Part shown: one piece after another, positions 63,934 to 64,000 of the stretch | Position numbering within the stretch: the first letter of the stretch is position 1 | How the letters are laid out: each line of letters begins with the position of its first letter | Translations under genes and position numbers: made by a program | Notes under the pieces: model-generated | What the model saw: only the letters and a program-made list of their open reading frames with translations | What the model was told of the DNA's origin: nothing | The model's database searches: none | Source of the DNA: Aaosphaeria pasadenensis | Lineage: Eukaryota; Ascomycota; Dothideomycetes; Pleosporales | Assembly (NCBI GenBank): GCA_022813625.1 | Contig: JAKLMB010000040.1 | Span: 186,001 to 250,000 of the forward strand | DNA length: 64,000 nt | Direction of reading: 5' to 3'

Positions 63934-64000
63934 ACACCCTGAGCAATCCCATCGACACCCTGAACAATCCCATCGACACCCTGAACAATCCCATCGACAC
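63934..64000. repeat. 21-bp tandem repeat running off the window end
   Basis: Units at 63934-63954, 63955-63975 and 63976-63996, with a fourth begun at 63997. Unit: ACACCCTGAACAATCCCATC plus G; the first unit has one G for A change. The array continues past the window, so its length is unknown. Confidence 0.92.

Overview
The window is nuclear DNA from a filamentous ascomycete (Pezizomycotina). The evidence is short introns of about 43-70 nt with GTRNGT-type donors and CTAAC-like branch sites, a fungal Zn2Cys6 regulator, fungal-type secreted enzymes, and single-copy eukaryotic genes at a density of roughly one per 2.5 kb. A Dothideomycete-like fungus is my best guess from protein style, but I cannot prove the class. 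There are no bacterial operons, no CRISPR array and no intact transposon. Exon coordinates below were read by eye from splice signals and checked for reading-frame consistency, with the total coding length divisible by three.

Layout. 1-2.8 kb: no convincing gene. 2.8-5.1 kb (-): Zn2Cys6 transcription factor. 5.1-7.9 kb: mostly empty. 8.0-10.2 kb (+): spindle checkpoint protein MAD1. 10.4-11.6 kb (-) and 11.8-12.6 kb (+): PP2A leucine carboxyl methyltransferase and RPB5, divergent. 13.0-14.0 kb (-) and 14.5-16.2 kb (+): a 3-hydroxyacyl-CoA-dehydrogenase-like protein and a peroxisomal acyl-CoA ligase, divergent. 16.4-17.9 kb (-): SUA5. 18.3-20.2 kb (-): cohesin RAD21. 21.4-24.7 kb (+): Golgi Ca/Mn ATPase PMR1. 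25.2-26.0 kb (-): secreted cupin. 27.4-29.8 kb (-): conserved unknown. 31.2-33.3 kb (+): single-pass membrane protein. 35.0-35.7 kb (-): secreted PL7 alginate-lyase-like enzyme. 37.2-38.6 kb (+): zinc alcohol dehydrogenase in six exons. 39.2-41.6 kb (+): RAD54, convergent with PRP2 at 42.1-44.6 kb (-). 45.8-47.5 kb (-): fungal unknown. 49.9-51.9 kb (-): VPS62-like. 51.9-52.4 kb (+): small unknown. 53.1-53.8 kb (+): TFIIIC subunit 6-like. 54.2-55.9 kb (+): unknown. 56.3-56.7 kb (+): SNU13. 56.7-60.6 kb: gene-poor. 60.6-62.6 kb (+): divergent SRPK-like kinase. 63.2-63.6 kb (+): small unknown.

Most genes are housekeeping: chromosome segregation (MAD1, RAD21), recombination (RAD54), splicing (PRP2, SNU13), transcription (RPB5, TFIIIC), tRNA modification (SUA5) and ion transport (PMR1). 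They are not a functional cluster. The two acyl-CoA genes at 13-16 kb are the only neighbours that could share a pathway.

The most unusual part is the last 4 kb. Four different tandem repeats (periods 38, 24, 87 and 21 bp) surround or interrupt an atypical kinase gene with altered catalytic motifs, next to a 3.9-kb gene-poor stretch and a 10-N assembly gap. I did not find a clearly new multi-gene system. The better leads are this repeat-rich kinase locus, changed catalytic residues in the two secreted enzymes, and two 3n introns whose retention would give longer proteins.
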